From: Pseudomonadales bacterium
Lineage (GTDB): Bacteria > Pseudomonadota > Gammaproteobacteria > Pseudomonadales > Azotimanducaceae
Reading direction: 5' to 3'
DNA: 64,000 bases
NCBI GenBank assembly: GCA_017854255.1
Contig: JAFMIA010000005.1
Span: 17,857-81,856 of the forward strand
Below, piece after piece: positions 27,070 to 36,024 of the stretch (position 1 is its first letter; every line of letters starts with the position of its first letter). A program made the position numbers and the translations under genes. The notes under the pieces were generated by a model. The model had not been told where the DNA came from. It saw only the letters and a list, made by a program, of their open reading frames with translations, and searched no databases.

Positions 27070-28159
27070 ACCGCGGGCCGCCTGCGTCACGCTTTAAAAC
27101 TTGTTGCTGAATGGCCCAATCAATGTGCTCTTGCACCATGAGGTTGGTCGACGGGCGTTTAGCCTGAAGGCTTGCCAGAATTTCTGGATCATAGTCTGCA
27201 TTGCCGAGCGCCACGCTGATATTTCGCAACCAGCCGGAGTAACCTGTTCTCCGGATCGCGGAGCCTTGGGTTTTTTCTAAAAAGGTGGCTTCGCTCCAGG
27301 CGAAGAGGGTTGTTAATGCTGCCTGCTCAAAGTCTGGTCTTGGTTCGAAAACAGGATCCACTGACGCCGCCGCAAACTTGTTCCAAGGACAGACCATCTG
27401 GCAGTCGTCACAGCCAAAGATCCGATTGCCCATCGCGACTCTGAGCGGTTCTGGGATCGCCGCTTTGGATTCAATCGTTAAATAAGAAATACACCGCTTG
27501 GCATCTAACTCAAAGGGCCCAACAAACGCCTTGGTTGGACAGACATCCAAGCATCGAGTGCAGCTGCCGCAATGGTTGGCTGAGGTCTCGCTTGGGGCGC
27601 TAAAAGGTAGGTTGGTGAGCAGTTCGCCAATAAAAAACCAGGATCCGCGTTTTTGGTTGAGCAGCAGGGTATTTTTTCCGATCCAACCTAAGCCAGATTG
27701 CTCAGCAAAGCGTTTTTCAAGAATAGGCGCCGAATCCGTGCAGGCCCGGGTCACACAATCGGTTATACCCAGGGCCAGTGCTGCGTCATTGATTTGGGTT
27801 GCAAGCTGGGTCAGGCGACGGCGAATGACTTTATGGTAATCCCGGCCGAGGGCATAGCGGGCAACGTAGGCTTGGCTCGGTGCGGCGAGGGTGCTTTCAA
27901 TTTTTGCCATCTCTGAGACCGGCAAATAGTCCATTCGGACGGTAATTGCGCTGAGAGACCCGGGTAATAACCCAGCGGGGTCGACCCGCAGATCGACATT
28001 GCGCGCCATGTAATCCATGCTGCCGTGGTGATCGCGGCGCAGCCATCTTAATAGGTGCGCCTCATGATCACTGCGGTCGAGCTTGACAAACCCGGTAGCT
28101 GAAAAGCCTAGCGCCTCGGCCCATTGGGGAATCTGATTTTTAAGGTCTTGCAACGACAT
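27059..28159 (-). CDS. queG: Epoxyqueuosine reductase QueG
   Basis: Last step of queuosine synthesis in tRNA: cobalamin-dependent reduction of epoxyqueuosine. 366 residues from ATG 28159; a TTG directly upstream is the alternative. Two 4Fe-4S clusters are evident from [16 protein letters not shown] and [12 protein letters not shown]. The conserved [19 protein letters not shown] is diagnostic. It is divergent from nnr by 66 bases, the arrangement also found in E. coli (yjeS/yjeF). The 3' end overlaps orn. Confidence 0.96.
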   Translation of the reverse strand: MSLQDLKNQIPQWAEALGFSATGFVKLDRSDHEAHLLRWLRRDHHGSMDYMARNVDLRVDPAGLLPGSLSAITVRMDYLPVSEMAKIESTLAAPSQAYVARYALGRDYHKVIRRRLTQLATQINDAALALGITDCVTRACTDSAPILEKRFAEQSGLGWIGKNTLLLNQKRGSWFFIGELLTNLPFSAPSETSANHCGSCTRCLDVCPTKAFVGPFELDAKRCISYLTIESKAAIPEPLRVAMGNRIFGCDDCQMVCPWNKFAAASVDPVFEPRPDFEQAALTTLFAWSEATFLEKTQGSAIRRTGYSGWLRNISVALGNADYDPEILASLQAKRPSTNLMVQEHIDWAIQQQVLKRDAGGPRSTS

Positions 28160-28192
28160 CAATATTTTCCCAGTGGTGCCCGTAGGTTTGGC

Positions 28193-28198
28193 TATAAT
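28193..28198 (+). promoter_or_regulatory. -10 element of the likely nnr-purA operon promoter
   Basis: TATAAT lies in the 66-base divergent gap between queG and nnr, 27 bases before the nnr ATG. No clear -35 is seen at 16-18 bases. Being the only sizeable gap before the long run of overlapping genes, it is the natural start of that transcript. Confidence 0.45.
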
Positions 28199-28225
28199 AA
28201 TGCGCTTCAGGGCACGAGGGTCATT

Positions 28226-29689
28226 ATGACAGCGTCAAAGCTTTACCCGGCCTCGGTCATTAAAGAAATTGATCGGCAATACTCGCAGGATTATGACATA
28301 TCCAGTTTTCAGTTGATGAAATTGGCCGCGCGGCGCGTTGTCGAGGTGATCTTAACCCGCTATGGCGATACCAAAAGGGCGCAGGTGTTTTGTGGGTCGG
28401 GAAATAATGCAGGCGACGGCTTTTTGGTCGCAGCGGGGTTGGCAGATCGGGGCTGGTTGGTTCAAGTTGCGCTTGTCGGTGACCCGGAAAAGTTAACCGA
28501 AGCCTCGCGCGACGCGCTGGCAGTTTGTCAAAACAGCCAAGCAATCGTTGAGGCGTTTGAGGGGGCTGTTCTGGACCGGGCCATATTGGTTGACGCTCTA
28601 TTAGGGCTTGGCGTTCACGGCCAGATTCGGTCAGCGTATCGCTCGGCCATCACCGCAATCAATGCGAGCAGCAGCGCTGTCGTCGCAGTTGATCTGCCGT
28701 CTGGTTTACAGCCCGACTCAGGTGAGGTGGGGGCGGTCTGCGTTCGGGCCGCGATCACGGTGACCTTCCTCGCACTGAAAATAGGGTTGTTCAGTCAGGA
28801 TGGTCCAGATTATGCCGGCGAGATCATCTTGGCTGATCTAGGCCTGCCAGACATCTTGCTGGCCAAGCACGCTGACAAGGGGTTGCGGATTCTGGAGGCG
28901 CCAAGGTTACCGGCGCGTCAAAACAAAGCACATAAGGGCCATTTTGGACATCTGCTGGTGGTGGGTGGCAACACCGGCTTCGGGGGCGCGGGCCTTCTAG
29001 CCAGCGAGGCGGCTCTGCGTAGTGGCGCGGGCCTGGTGTCCGTTGTGAGCCGCGAGGGGCATCGATCTGGGTTTTTAGCGCGATGTCCTGAGGTGATGTT
29101 TCGGGGCGTTAATGAAACCGATGACATAACGGACCTATTGGGTCGCGTCCAGGCCGTGGTGCTGGGGCCTGGTTTAGGCCAAGACGCGTGGGCTCAGAAC
29201 CTGTTTCGACAAGTCATTGCCGCTGGTAAACCCCTTGTCCTTGATGCCGACGGCCTAAACCTGCTGGCTCAGGCGCCCGCCGCCTTAGTGGATTGCATCA
29301 TTACGCCACATCCCTTGGAGGCCGCAAGGTTACTCCGTCGTGATCAGGTTGACCCGGACCGATTGACCGTCGTGTGTCAACTGCAGTCTGAGTACGGCGC
29401 CGTGGTGGTGCTCAAAGGGGCTGCAACGCTTGTCGCATCGGATACGGGTATCGCGATTAATGTATTGGGCGGGCCGGCAATGGCAACGGCTGGGATGGGC
29501 GATGTGCTATCAGGGCTTTTGGGGGCTTTGCTTGCTCAGGGGCAACCGCTGAGTCGCGCCGCTGAATTGGGGGTTGCGCATCATGGCCGAGCCGCCCAGA
29601 TGGCGACCGCTCAACAGGGCGAAGTGGGGTTGCTCGCGCGAGATGTGGTGCGGCACGTGGGTCGCTCGCTTTCGGGAATGACGTTATGA
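28226..29689 (+). CDS. nnr: Bifunctional NAD(P)HX epimerase/dehydratase Nnr (YjeF)
   Basis: Metabolite repair enzyme for hydrated NADH and NADPH. 487 residues from ATG 28226, chosen for its CGAGGG ribosome site; the frame opens 102 bases upstream inside queG. The N-terminal epimerase (about 1-205) has the FCGSGNNAGDGFLVA loop and VAVDLPSGL. The C-terminal ADP-dependent dehydratase (about 220-487) has GHFGHLLVVGG, LDADGLNLL and GMGDVLSGLLGALLAQG. It overlaps tsaE by ATGA. This begins the conserved nnr-tsaE-amiB-mutL-miaA-hfq order. Confidence 0.96.
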   Translation: MTASKLYPASVIKEIDRQYSQDYDISSFQLMKLAARRVVEVILTRYGDTKRAQVFCGSGNNAGDGFLVAAGLADRGWLVQVALVGDPEKLTEASRDALAVCQNSQAIVEAFEGAVLDRAILVDALLGLGVHGQIRSAYRSAITAINASSSAVVAVDLPSGLQPDSGEVGAVCVRAAITVTFLALKIGLFSQDGPDYAGEIILADLGLPDILLAKHADKGLRILEAPRLPARQNKAHKGHFGHLLVVGGNTGFGGAGLLASEAALRSGAGLVSVVSREGHRSGFLARCPEVMFRGVNETDDITDLLGRVQAVVLGPGLGQDAWAQNLFRQVIAAGKPLVLDADGLNLLAQAPAALVDCIITPHPLEAARLLRRDQVDPDRLTVVCQLQSEYGAVVVLKGAATLVASDTGIAINVLGGPAMATAGMGDVLSGLLGALLAQGQPLSRAAELGVAHHGRAAQMATAQQGEVGLLARDVVRHVGRSLSGMTL

Positions 29690-30141
29690 GCTGGCTGCTC
29701 AACTCAGACAAGGCGACCGAGCAATTCGGCGGGCGCTTGGTCGACGTGCTCGAAGGATCCGGAATTGTTTTTCTAAAGGGTGATCTGGGCGCGGGAAAGA
29801 CCACGCTCTGCCGAGGTGTGTTGCGGGCTCTGGGTTATAGCGGGGCGGTGAAAAGCCCGACCTTTACGCTGGTCGAGCCTTACGAGTTGCCAGTGCACCT
29901 GGTCTATCACTTCGACCTTTACAGACTCAGTGATCCAGACGAGTTAAACTATCTGGGCGTTGATGAGTATTTTACAAGCCAAGCGCTGTGTTTAATTGAA
30001 TGGCCAGAGAAAGGACTCGGGCTATTACCTAAGCCGGATCTGGAGATTGAAATGCGGGTCGTTGGAGATACCAGCCGCCGCTTGTTTGTGCAGTCAGGCA
30101 CAGACAAAGGAGGGCGTGCGCTCACAAGGTTGCCGGCATGA
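29686..30141 (+). CDS. tsaE: tRNA threonylcarbamoyladenosine synthesis ATPase TsaE
   Basis: P-loop protein that works with TsaB and TsaD to make t6A at position 37 of ANN-decoding tRNAs. 151 residues. Walker A is GDLGAGKTT at 32-40. The family motifs VKSPTFTLVEPY and HFDLYRL, and CLIEWPEKG (Walker B-like), follow in order. It is embedded with four-base ATGA overlaps on both sides, so translation is coupled to nnr and amiB. TsaB and TsaD are not in the window. Confidence 0.97.
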   Translation: MSWLLNSDKATEQFGGRLVDVLEGSGIVFLKGDLGAGKTTLCRGVLRALGYSGAVKSPTFTLVEPYELPVHLVYHFDLYRLSDPDELNYLGVDEYFTSQALCLIEWPEKGLGLLPKPDLEIEMRVVGDTSRRLFVQSGTDKGGRALTRLPA

Positions 30142-31514
30142 CCGTAAAGTTACGCCTGAGCGCTTTTGGGTCCTGGGGCCTTCAAAGATGCTGCGGCTTA
30201 ATGGTGTCGTGCTTCTTGGCTTCTGCTGCATTGGCGAGCCCAACCGTTAACAGCATCAGACTCCATGCCTCACCAGAAAAGACTCGATTGGTGTTCGATG
30301 TTAGCGAACCCTTAGACCACACGCTGTTTGTCCTCGAAAACCCGCTGCGCTTAGTGATTGATCTGCCAGAGACGACTTTAGCCAAACCAGCGCGCCGGCA
30401 ACCGCTTGGATCAAAGGACTTCAAAGGCACGGCGGTCACGGACATCCGGTTTTCATCGGACAAGCAAGCGGATTTACGAGTTGTTTTAGATCTATCTGAG
30501 TCGGTTAAACCGAGAAGCTTTTTACTCAAACCCATCGCCCAATATGATGATCGGTTGGTGATCGATTTGTTTCCAACGCTTAGCGACCAATCGATCCCCG
30601 CGACCGAACCAAAAATTGAGCAACCACTGAGAGATATTATTGTTGCGATTGATCCGGGTCACGGCGGTGATGACCCGGGCGCCATTGGACCCGGTAACAC
30701 GTATGAAAAAACGGTGGTTTTGGCAATCGCGAAACGGCTCGCTGATCGGTTCAATGCGGAACCGGGTTTCAAAGCGGTTTTAACCCGCGGCGGCGACTAC
30801 TATGTTGCGCATCGAGCTCGAACTCAGCTGGCGCGAGACAATCAAGCCGATGTCTTCATCTCGATCCATGCGGATGCCTGGAAAACGGCATCCGCCAGCG
30901 GGGCATCCGTCTTTGCGATTTCTCAGCGGGGCGCGACCAGTGAAACTGCCCGCTGGATTGCCGAGAAGGAAAACCGAGCGGATTTAATTGGCGGCGTGGG
31001 CAGCGTGAGTCTGGACGATAAGGATGATGTTCTGGCAGGCGTGCTGCTGGATCTGTCGATGACGGCGAGTTTGAGTGCGAGTTTAGAAATGGGTGCAGAG
31101 GTCGTCAAATCGATCGCGCCGATTAACAAGTTGCACAAAGCGAACGTTGAGCAAGCGTCCTTCATCGTTCTGAAGTCACCTGACATCCCGTCTATCTTGG
31201 TTGAAACTGGGTTTATCTCAAACCCAGGCGAGGCTAAAAAATTACGGACCGTGGCCCATCAGAAGAGAATGGCTGGTGCAATATTCAAGGGTGTTTCGAC
31301 CTATTTTTATAAAACTCCGCCGGAGGGCACGCTGTTGGCCCAGAAGGTCTCGCAAGCAAAGCGGGTGGTTGCCTATAAAATAAAATCCGGCGATACCTTG
31401 TCTGAGATTGCGCAGCGATATCGTGTGTCTCAAGGCGCTTTGAAGTCTTTGAATGCTCTAAAATCCGACCGTCTTAGGGTTGGCCAGGTTTTAAAAATTC
31501 CGGAGCGCTCGTGA
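30138..31514 (+). CDS. amiB: N-acetylmuramoyl-L-alanine amidase with AMIN and LysM domains (AmiB type)
   Basis: Periplasmic zinc amidase that cuts the peptide from the glycan strand during cell separation. 458 residues. A signal peptide ends near residue 35 (LASAALAS). The AMIN domain (about 38-140) targets the division site. The Amidase_3 domain (about 170-400) begins DPGHGGDDPGAIG and contains the zinc ligands and the catalytic Glu in LVETGFISNP. One LysM repeat (about 413-456, YKIKSGDTLSEIAQRYRV) binds glycan. LysM at the C-terminus with this gene neighbourhood indicates AmiB. It overlaps mutL by GTGA. Confidence 0.95.
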   Translation: MTVKLRLSAFGSWGLQRCCGLMVSCFLASAALASPTVNSIRLHASPEKTRLVFDVSEPLDHTLFVLENPLRLVIDLPETTLAKPARRQPLGSKDFKGTAVTDIRFSSDKQADLRVVLDLSESVKPRSFLLKPIAQYDDRLVIDLFPTLSDQSIPATEPKIEQPLRDIIVAIDPGHGGDDPGAIGPGNTYEKTVVLAIAKRLADRFNAEPGFKAVLTRGGDYYVAHRARTQLARDNQADVFISIHADAWKTASASGASVFAISQRGATSETARWIAEKENRADLIGGVGSVSLDDKDDVLAGVLLDLSMTASLSASLEMGAEVVKSIAPINKLHKANVEQASFIVLKSPDIPSILVETGFISNPGEAKKLRTVAHQKRMAGAIFKGVSTYFYKTPPEGTLLAQKVSQAKRVVAYKIKSGDTLSEIAQRYRVSQGALKSLNALKSDRLRVGQVLKIPERS

Positions 31515-33325
31515 ATCGAATCCAACTATTATCCAGTCGATTAGCCAATCAGATTGCCGCCGGGGAAGTGGTAGAGCGGCCAGCATCGGTCGTCAAAGAG
31601 CTCGTTGAAAATGCGATTGATGCCGGCGCCTCAAGAATCGATTTAGTGCTTGAAGCCGGTGGCAGCCAGCTCATTCGGGTTCGGGATAATGGTCGCGGCA
31701 TTCCGCGGGACGATTTGGCGCTTGCCCTGTCGCGCCATGCAACCTCCAAGATTTTTACAGAGTCGGATTTAGAGGGGATTCGCTCGCTGGGTTTCCGGGG
31801 GGAGGCATTGGCCTCAATCGCCTCGGTGTCTAAGTTGGTGATGACCTCGAATGCAACCGCTGAAAAGTCAGGGTATTCAGTGCAAGTTCACGGCGAAGAT
31901 ATGACCTCTGAGGTCATCCCCGCGCCGCATCCTCAAGGGACGACCGTTGAAGTTAGGGATTTATTTTTCAACACGCCTGCCCGGAGAAAGTTTCTGAGAG
32001 CGGAAAAAACCGAACTCGGTCGAATTGACGATGTGATTCGAAAAATGACGTTAAGTCATCCGGCAGTCGCGATCATGGTGACGCATAATGGAAAGGTTTA
32101 TCGTCAATTTCAGGCGGCAAGCGCCATCGAGGATCAACACCATCGTATTAAAGCGGTTTTTGGCCAGAGTTTTTTAGATCAAGCGCTGTATTTTGAAGAG
32201 CAGATTGGGTCGATGCAGCTAAAGGGCTGGATTTCGCTCCCTACGTATTCCCGAAGCCAAGCCGACCAGCAGTATTTTTTTGTGAATGATCGCTGCATTC
32301 GTGACAAGGTTTGCAGTCACGCGGTGCGGCAGGGTTATAAGGACGTGCTCTTTCATGGCAGGCATCCAGTGTATGCCATATTTTTGAATCTGGATCCGAA
32401 TTTGGTCGATGTGAATGTCCACCCAACCAAGCATGAAGTTCGCTTTCGCGAGAGCCGTGGCGTTCACGATTTGATTTATCGGACGATTCACCAGGTCTTG
32501 GCCTCCGTGCGGCCAGAAGGCCAGAGCGGACCCAATCAAGTGCTGGAGGCCGGCTTTGACGGCGAGCAACCACCGCTCGGATCGTTTGATCCCAGTTATG
32601 TGCAGCGCAATATGGCCTTCACCAATCGCCAGAATCAGTCCACGGGATTCTTTGGCTTGTCCCAGTCGCCCAGTCAGATGCCGAGCAACTGGACCGGATC
32701 AACCGTTGGGTTGGATGCGGGTCAAGACGATGGCGCGTTGATTCCGCCTTTGGGCTATGCCCTCGGCCAATTACACGGGGTGTATATCCTCGCTCAAAAT
32801 GTGAATGGCTTGGTTGCAGTTGACATGCATGCGGCTCATGAACGGATTACCTATGAGCGGTTAAAGCGGGCGATGGATGCAGATGGCCTTAAAACCCAGC
32901 CCCTACTCGTCCCGGTTAGCCTCGCACTGAGTGCCCGCGAAGTGGCATTGATCACGGATCGTTCTCATGAACTGACTGAAATTGGGCTCCAGCTTGAGGT
33001 TGTCTCTGAGGAGAGCGTGATCATTCGTGGGGTTCCGTCCATGCTGAGCCGAGACAATCCAGAGCAGTTGGTGCGCGATGTGTTATCGGATTTCCTTGAA
33101 TTTGGTTCCAGCAATCGAATCAATGATGGCCGGGACGAAATATTGTCGACGATGGCTTGTCATGGCTCGGTGCGCGCCAATCGGAAACTGTCGATCCCAG
33201 AGATGAATGCGTTGTTGCGGGATATGGAAGAGACCGAGCGTAGTGGGCAGTGCAATCATGGCCGCCCAACTTGGTTTCAGCTGACCCTTTCTGAGCTCGA
33301 CAGTCTATTTATGAGAGGGCAATAA
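31511..33325 (+). CDS. mutL: DNA mismatch repair protein MutL
   Basis: GHKL ATPase that couples MutS recognition to strand incision. 604 residues, GTG start overlapping the amiB stop. The N-terminal ATPase shows IAAGEVVERPASVVKELVENAIDAGA, DNGRGI and GFRGEALASI. The C-terminal part has DMHAAHERITYE at 438-449, matching the DQHA(x)2E(x)4E endonuclease motif except for Met at the second place, plus CHGSVRANR and CNHGRPT near the end. This is the form of MutL with intrinsic nicking activity, as in pseudomonads, not the E. coli type that depends on MutH. Confidence 0.97.
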   Translation: MNRIQLLSSRLANQIAAGEVVERPASVVKELVENAIDAGASRIDLVLEAGGSQLIRVRDNGRGIPRDDLALALSRHATSKIFTESDLEGIRSLGFRGEALASIASVSKLVMTSNATAEKSGYSVQVHGEDMTSEVIPAPHPQGTTVEVRDLFFNTPARRKFLRAEKTELGRIDDVIRKMTLSHPAVAIMVTHNGKVYRQFQAASAIEDQHHRIKAVFGQSFLDQALYFEEQIGSMQLKGWISLPTYSRSQADQQYFFVNDRCIRDKVCSHAVRQGYKDVLFHGRHPVYAIFLNLDPNLVDVNVHPTKHEVRFRESRGVHDLIYRTIHQVLASVRPEGQSGPNQVLEAGFDGEQPPLGSFDPSYVQRNMAFTNRQNQSTGFFGLSQSPSQMPSNWTGSTVGLDAGQDDGALIPPLGYALGQLHGVYILAQNVNGLVAVDMHAAHERITYERLKRAMDADGLKTQPLLVPVSLALSAREVALITDRSHELTEIGLQLEVVSEESVIIRGVPSMLSRDNPEQLVRDVLSDFLEFGSSNRINDGRDEILSTMACHGSVRANRKLSIPEMNALLRDMEETERSGQCNHGRPTWFQLTLSELDSLFMRGQ

Positions 33326-33327
33326 GC

Positions 33328-34254
33328 TTGACCCAAGCCCTAGTGATCACTGGGCCGACTGCCTCGGGTAAGTCAGCGCTTGCTTATGCATTGGCCGATC
33401 GATTCAATCTTGAAGTCATTACCGTCGATTCGGCTCAGGTCTATACCGATATGGATATTGGTACGGCAAAGCCCGATGCCGCGCAGCAGGCCTTGGTGCC
33501 ACATCATTTGCTGGATATTCGTGCGCCTACCGAGCCCTATACGACCTTTGATTTTTGTCAGGATGCGCGGCGCGCAATTGCCGACGTCCGGGCCAGGGGT
33601 CGTTTGCCCGTTCTGGTGGGTGGCACTATGTTGTATTTGAAAGCCCTCCGTGATGGGATCGCAAATTTACCGCAGGCTAACCCTGCGGTCCGCCTTGAGA
33701 TCCTTCAGGCGGCCGAAGCCAATGGTTGGCCCTGGCTGCATGATGAGTTGAAGCGGATCGACCCGGAGGCGGCATTGAGAATCAAGCCGACTGATCGTCA
33801 GAGGCTCCAACGGGCGCTCGAGGTTGAGCGTCTGACCGGTCGAACCTTGACCGCGCTGCAGGCGCAAGGTCAGGTTGGGCTCGGCGCGAGCCTCACTGAA
33901 GTGGCCATCATGCCCGAGTCTCGAGCGCAACTTCACCGTCAAATCGAGACGCGTTTTGATGAAATGCTGAATCAAGGATTGGTCGCAGAGGTTGAGCATC
34001 TGCGCGAGAAGTTTGCTTTGCATGAGGCGCTGCCTGCCATGAAGGCGGTCGGCTATCGTCAGGTCTGGCAATACTTAGAAGGTGATCTTGGTTTTGATGA
34101 AATGCGGCAAAAAGGCATTATCGCGACCCGGCAGCTCTCCAAACGCCAGTTCACGTGGCTGCGTTCGTTTGAGACGGTCAAAAAAATATCGACGCCATCG
34201 CTCGATGCGCTCTTGAAAATCGATGCAGTCGCCAACATATTGATCAAAGCATAG
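33328..34254 (+). CDS. miaA: tRNA dimethylallyltransferase MiaA
   Basis: Transfers the isopentenyl group to A37 of tRNAs reading codons that begin with U. 308 residues. It starts at TTG two bases after the mutL stop, with AGAGGG eight bases upstream; no better start exists before the P-loop. GPTASGKS is at 9-16. The family motifs DSAQVYTDMDIGTAKP, HHLLDIR, GGTMLYLKAL and MKAVGYRQVWQYL are all present. It is followed by a 168-base gap before hfq, in which hfq may have its own promoter, as in E. coli. Confidence 0.97.
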   Translation: MTQALVITGPTASGKSALAYALADRFNLEVITVDSAQVYTDMDIGTAKPDAAQQALVPHHLLDIRAPTEPYTTFDFCQDARRAIADVRARGRLPVLVGGTMLYLKALRDGIANLPQANPAVRLEILQAAEANGWPWLHDELKRIDPEAALRIKPTDRQRLQRALEVERLTGRTLTALQAQGQVGLGASLTEVAIMPESRAQLHRQIETRFDEMLNQGLVAEVEHLREKFALHEALPAMKAVGYRQVWQYLEGDLGFDEMRQKGIIATRQLSKRQFTWLRSFETVKKISTPSLDALLKIDAVANILIKA

Positions 34255-34422
34255 TAAGGAAGCAGTGCGCCGACGCCGTCGGTATATTGGAATTTTCCGA
34301 GCAAAGCGGTAGGTAGTTTGAGCTCGAGCAAGCGCGATTGGCGCCCATCAAGCCTTGGGACCCTATTGTTAACACGATGAGGGCGTTGGATTTCCAGCGT
34401 TGGCAAGGAATTAGGAGCCATT

Positions 34423-34665
34423 ATGTCAAAAGGTCAGTCTCTACAAGACCCATTTTTAAACGCGCTGAGGAAGGAGCGAATCCCGGTTTCGATCTTCTTA
34501 GTCAGTGGGATTAAACTTCAGGGGCAAATTGAGTCTTTTGATCAATTTGTAATTTTGTTGCGAAACACGGTGAATCAAATGATTTATAAGTCAGCGATTT
34601 CAACGGTTGTGCCCTCGCGAGCGGTTAACCTTGATTATGATGATCCGATGGAGACGCTCGATTAA
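34423..34665 (+). CDS. hfq: RNA chaperone Hfq (short, with Ser57)
   Basis: Hexameric Sm-fold protein that pairs small RNAs with mRNAs. 80 residues: the Sm core (about 6-66) is nearly identical to the enteric protein ([33 protein letters not shown]), while the tail after residue 66 is only 14 residues and ends in an acidic PMETLD. The proximal U-binding motif, normally YKHAIST, reads YKSAIST here: His57 is replaced by Ser, codon TCA. Lys56 and Tyr55 are kept. AGGA precedes the ATG. Its place between miaA and hflX is conserved. Confidence 0.97.
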   Translation: MSKGQSLQDPFLNALRKERIPVSIFLVSGIKLQGQIESFDQFVILLRNTVNQMIYKSAISTVVPSRAVNLDYDDPMETLD

Positions 34666-34682
34666 AGACCCAGGCTGCTGTT

Positions 34683-35963
34683 ATGTTTTTTGATCGGCCA
34701 GCGCCCGGCTCAAAGGCGATGCTCGTCTTCATTCGGAATAAAACCTCTGATCTTGCGACGCACGAAGAGGTTGAAGAGCTGGCACGGTCGGCTGGCATGG
34801 CGGTCGTTGGATTGATTGAAAGCGCGCGCCGGGATCCGCATCCAAAAACGATGGTGGGGTCGGGCAAGGTCGACGAAATAAAAGTGGCGGCGGAAGCGGC
34901 GGGTGCCAACTTGGTCTTGTTCAGCGAAGACCTGTCATCGACTCAGGAACGTAACCTGGAAGGCGCTTTAGACCTGCGAGTGCTGGGTCGAACGGGACTC
35001 ATCTTAGAGATTTTTGCGCAGCGAGCTCGAACCCATGAGGGTAAACTTCAGGTTGAATTAGCTCAGTTGGAGCACAGCGCGTCCCGTTTAGTGCGAGGCT
35101 GGACCCACCTTGACCGTCAACGGGGCGGCGCGGGCGCGGGGCTTGGGGGTGCTGGCGAAACGCAATTAGAAGCGGATCAACGGCTGCTGGCAGCGCGTAA
35201 TAAAAAAATTAAAGAACGATTAGAGCGCGTTCAGCGCCAAAGGCACCAAAGCCGGCGCGCGCGAGCACGATCGGAAACCGCAACCGTTGCCCTTGCGGGC
35301 TACACCAATGCAGGCAAATCAACGCTGTTTAATCGGTTAACCCAGTCGGCAGTGCATGCCGCAGATCAGTTGTTTGCGACGCTGGATCCAACCCTTCGCC
35401 AAATTAGCCTGCCGCTCACCGGGAAAGCCGTTATCTCCGACACAGTGGGTTTTATTCGGGCGCTTCCCCATGGTTTGGTTGAGTCCTTTAAGGCAACGCT
35501 TGAAGAGGTCACCGAGGCCACCTTGATCCTGCATGTGGTGGATGCGTCAGCAGGCGAAAAACAAGAACGCATGGATGCCGTGAATGGGGTCCTAAGTGAA
35601 ATTGGCGCAAGAGAAGTGCCCCAACTCTTAGTCTTAAATAAATCTGATATACAAGGGGTGACAGGGCCCTTGGTGCGCCGAGATGCCGCAGGAAAGCCTT
35701 ATTCCGTTCAAGTCTCTTCCCTGACCGGGGTTGGATTGCCTGAGCTTTTATCCTGTATCGATGAGTTAATTTCAGACGATGTGGTGACAACGGTCCTCAC
35801 GCTCAAGCCGGAGCAAGGGATGATTCGCGCGAAATGCTTTGAGCTCGCCTCGGTCATTGAAGAGGTCATGGATGAAAATGGCACGATCGCGATGCACCTT
35901 CGTATAGAAAAGAAGAATTTGGCCAGACTGAATGCGGCGTTAACTGCGATGAAAGCAGGTTAA
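34683..35963 (+). CDS. hflX: Ribosome-associated GTPase HflX
   Basis: GTPase that splits or rescues stalled 70S ribosomes. 426 residues (E. coli 426). An N-terminal nucleotide-binding domain (about 1-180) ends in a coiled coil and the Gly-rich GAGLGGAGETQLE linker. The G domain starts near residue 203 with G1 GYTNAGKST, G3 DTVGF and G4 NKSD. It sits 17 bases after hfq and 61 bases before hflK. The name is historical; it does not itself act on FtsH. Confidence 0.97.
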   Translation: MFFDRPAPGSKAMLVFIRNKTSDLATHEEVEELARSAGMAVVGLIESARRDPHPKTMVGSGKVDEIKVAAEAAGANLVLFSEDLSSTQERNLEGALDLRVLGRTGLILEIFAQRARTHEGKLQVELAQLEHSASRLVRGWTHLDRQRGGAGAGLGGAGETQLEADQRLLAARNKKIKERLERVQRQRHQSRRARARSETATVALAGYTNAGKSTLFNRLTQSAVHAADQLFATLDPTLRQISLPLTGKAVISDTVGFIRALPHGLVESFKATLEEVTEATLILHVVDASAGEKQERMDAVNGVLSEIGAREVPQLLVLNKSDIQGVTGPLVRRDAAGKPYSVQVSSLTGVGLPELLSCIDELISDDVVTTVLTLKPEQGMIRAKCFELASVIEEVMDENGTIAMHLRIEKKNLARLNAALTAMKAG

Positions 35964-36024
35964 GCAATGCAACTTGATGCAATAAGTGGGAAGATAAACG
36001 AAATCTCAGGATTTGGAGAAGACT

